Below are positions 39,257 to 40,591 of a stretch of DNA of 40,591 nucleotides, in pieces. Source of the DNA: JAPLVB01 sp964353635 (GTDB lineage Archaea; Aenigmatarchaeota; Aenigmatarchaeia; QMZP01); assembly GCA_964353635.1 (NCBI GenBank), contig CAYGVS010000007.1:1-40591 (forward strand), in the 5' to 3' direction. Position 1 is the stretch's first letter, and the number at the start of each line of letters is the position of its first letter. Both the position numbers and the translations under genes were made by a program. Under the pieces are notes generated by a model, which saw only the letters and a list, made by a program, of their open reading frames with translations, did no database searches and was not told where the DNA came from.

Positions 39257-39469
39257 GAGCTTTTTATCGCTGCGTTCTTTATAAGGGGATACTGTGCGGG
39301 TGAGGCCTTAACAAATACTGTTAGCTCCGAGTCATACACATAAATGTTTTAAGCAAAATGAAATCCAATACTAGAAATCTCAATTTGATAATAATCCACG
39401 TCAATAATCGTATTTTTACTTCCGCCATTTATAATCGCCTTCGGCAAACATATTAGATAAGGTGATTGA

Positions 39470-39733
39470 ATGGCTTTGGACGTTTTGGCCATTGCGACGA
39501 TATTGCTCGCGCCGGTACTAGCAGAATACGCGAAGATAAGGGCGAAGGCAGCTAGGGCTTTCAGCTTCATAGCAGCTTCTGGGGTGTTGTTCCTCCTGGC
39601 TATGGGCTTCAGCGTGTTCTCAGGTGTGCAAAGCACGGTAGCGGTGTACGGAGCAATGTTGTTCGATGTGGTTGGCTTTGTCTTCTTGTTGGTCGGTGCT
39701 GTGTGGGTGGCTTTAACTCTCATGCAAAAATAG
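39470..39733 (+). CDS. Small three-helix hypothetical membrane protein
   Basis: 87 residues with three hydrophobic segments (about 5-18, 28-48, 60-83) and short loops, no motif. An AGGTGA site lies just before the ATG (AAGGTGATTGAATGG), which supports the start. The 214 bases before it (39257-39469) hold only AT-rich promoter-like sequence and a weak inverted repeat at 39309-39323 (TAACA and TGTTA). Confidence 0.6.
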   Translation: MALDVLAIATILLAPVLAEYAKIRAKAARAFSFIAASGVLFLLAMGFSVFSGVQSTVAVYGAMLFDVVGFVFLLVGAVWVALTLMQK

Positions 39734-39813
39734 AAAGCTGATGGTCTGCACGGCCCTTCTTTTTTTTTGCTGCATTTCCGCATTTATATCCTTATTCGCC
39801 AATAATACCCCTT

Positions 39814-40182
39814 ATGCCAGCGTATAAGGCGATTCTTAGCTATCATATCCCAAAGGAGGACCCTAAAAGGCCCCAGGTAATAAAAAATATACTGGATGCA
39901 ATCTCAACGCTGGATGGTAGTGTAGAGATATCCGCAGACCTGAACAGCCTGAACATATACGATGTGTTCAGCCATATCACTTTGCAAGCAGAGAAGGATA
40001 AAATAGAGCCTGCACTAAGGGAATTCTATGGGATAGCAGGGAACCCTTATTGTGCGACCGCGAAAGACGGAAAATGGTTCTCTGATTACGGTCCTATTGA
40101 AAGGCCTCTTACTCCTGGGAAAAAGCTCAAGAGGAGATTTAGGAGCTTTTTCATTGGCAAATATGTAGTGGGCGTGGAATAA
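39814..40182 (+). CDS. Hypothetical protein
   Basis: 122 residues. YKAILSYHIPKEDPKRPQVI and SVEISADLNSLNIYDVFSHI suggest an alpha/beta fold; the basic tail GKKLKRRFRSF could bind nucleic acid. Not recognised. It precedes ksgA by 27 bases on the same strand, so they may share a transcript. Confidence 0.6.
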   Translation: MPAYKAILSYHIPKEDPKRPQVIKNILDAISTLDGSVEISADLNSLNIYDVFSHITLQAEKDKIEPALREFYGIAGNPYCATAKDGKWFSDYGPIERPLTPGKKLKRRFRSFFIGKYVVGVE

Positions 40183-40209
40183 TCTTAAGCAGGGAAAACA
40201 ATTCTAATT

Positions 40210-40591
40210 ATGGACCGAGCAGGAAAAAAAGCCGAAGGTGGCGAAGCCGCCTTCCAACCAAAACTCGACCAGCACTTCATGACTGACAAGGAGCTAATCC
40301 ACAGGATAGTCTCGCTTACGGGAATAAGGAAAGGCGAGACCGTTCTGGAGATAGGCGCAGGGAAAGGGACCGTCACTGAGGCTATTGCCAAGAAGGCAGG
40401 CAAGGTCCTGGCAATTGAGATAGACCAAGGTCTTGGGGAGCGCCTCAGGGAGATGGAGCTTCCGGGAGTGAAGGTGAAGGTCCAGAACGCCCTAGATTAC
40501 CTGGATGCGCACAATCCGCAGTTTGACAGGATCGTCGCCAACACCCCATATTCCATCTGCGAGGCGCTGGTCAGGAGGCTCCCACACTTCT
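40210..40591 (+). CDS. ksgA: KsgA/Dim1 rRNA adenine dimethyltransferase, partial at window end
   Basis: Dimethylates two adjacent adenines near the 3' end of 16S rRNA. The first 127 codons are present: KLDQHFMTDKELIHRIV, the SAM loop VLEIGAGKGTVTEAIA, acidic motif AIEID and the catalytic-loop VANTPYSI, where the usual form is NLPY. About 140 codons lie beyond the window. The N-terminus carries an extra Ala/Gly/Glu-rich stretch (MDRAGKKAEGGEAAFQP) encoded in part by a palindrome at 40234-40254. A start at an inner codon is possible, but no nearer ATG exists before the family's conserved region. Confidence 0.92.
   Translation, partial: MDRAGKKAEGGEAAFQPKLDQHFMTDKELIHRIVSLTGIRKGETVLEIGAGKGTVTEAIAKKAGKVLAIEIDQGLGERLREMELPGVKVKVQNALDYLDAHNPQFDRIVANTPYSICEALVRRLPHF
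40234..40254. repeat. Small palindrome inside the 5' end of ksgA
   Basis: Arms GAAGGTGGC and GCCGCCTTC around GAA, nine pairs with one G-T, 24 bases into the gene. Nearly the same as 3364-3384 and of the same design as 13020-13038 and 25224-25244. Confidence 0.6.

Noticed and set aside
39349..39783. 144-codon frame on the minus strand over the small three-helix gene
   Set aside because: The plus-strand gene has a ribosome site and clear membrane helices; the minus frame has neither start signal nor a domain.
1..40591. CRISPR arrays, insertion sequences, phage genes or toxin-antitoxin pairs
   Set aside because: I looked for direct repeats, transposase motifs and such gene pairs and found none that could be supported.

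Overview
The window comes from an archaeal chromosome. Evidence: archaeal SRP RNA, two tRNA genes with bulge-helix-bulge type introns, class III (archaeal) prepilin signals, the mevalonate route with a geranylgeranyl reductase, long archaeal FKBP, FtsZ, uL16/L10e, archaeal dCTP deaminase, Trm-G10-like methyltransferase, archaeal-type thymidylate synthase and an MtrA-like protein. Many genes have a TATA-like box about 26 nt before the ATG (leaderless mRNAs), while several operon genes carry Shine-Dalgarno sites. Base composition is even, and I see no transposase, phage or CRISPR. The lineage cannot be fixed from this sequence. The many small orphan proteins and compact operons would fit a DPANN-like or deep euryarchaeal group (inference).

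Layout. 1-1600: SRP RNA (3' part cut off), then geranylgeranyl reductase with its ferredoxin. 1640-3170: three prepilin-like proteins. 3220-3663: divergent tRNA-Trp and tRNA-Thr, both split by introns; tRNA-Thr ends one base before a tandem-Nudix gene. 3665-8765: diphosphomevalonate decarboxylase, an HD hydrolase, mevalonate kinase and phosphomevalonate kinase, i.e. the classical lower mevalonate pathway. 8780-11570: small coiled-coil protein, FtsZ, FKBP isomerase, a DUF457-type membrane protein. 11720-12199: ER-type signal peptidase. 12367-17197: copper region with a membrane-anchored winged-helix protein, an HMA/DsbD-like/cupredoxin fusion, a CopA P-type ATPase and a TRASH-type metal-binding protein. 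17249-18716: histidine phosphatase, ubiquitin-like sulfur carrier and E1-like enzyme. 18747-21039: HAD hydrolase, ArsM-like methyltransferase, winged-helix regulator. 21169-24125: GlmS and a GlmU-like enzyme, giving UDP-GlcNAc. 24199-28140: membrane protein, uL16, dCTP deaminase, Trm-G10-like enzyme, small Cys-rich protein and thymidylate synthase. 28130-29287: Cys-rich protein and MtrA-like protein, forming an operon with thymidylate synthase. 29367-33880: small orphans around an unusually short SMC. 33877-37913: ferredoxin, membrane and large subunits of a group 4 [NiFe]-hydrogenase, its maturation protease, and pyruvoyl-dependent arginine decarboxylase. 37967 to end: SpoIIM-like membrane protein, orphans, and the start of ksgA.

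The most notable signals are a tRNA-Thr gene with a probable D-loop intron plus an anticodon-loop intron; a tRNA-Trp intron that reads as a C/D guide aimed at C34; a set of small palindromes with GAAG...CTTC arms scattered near gene starts; an SMC with arms a little over half the usual length; a thymidylate synthase/MtrA-like operon; and a copper cluster with an unusual three-module fusion and palindromic operator candidates. No stretch longer than about 300 bases lacks a gene.
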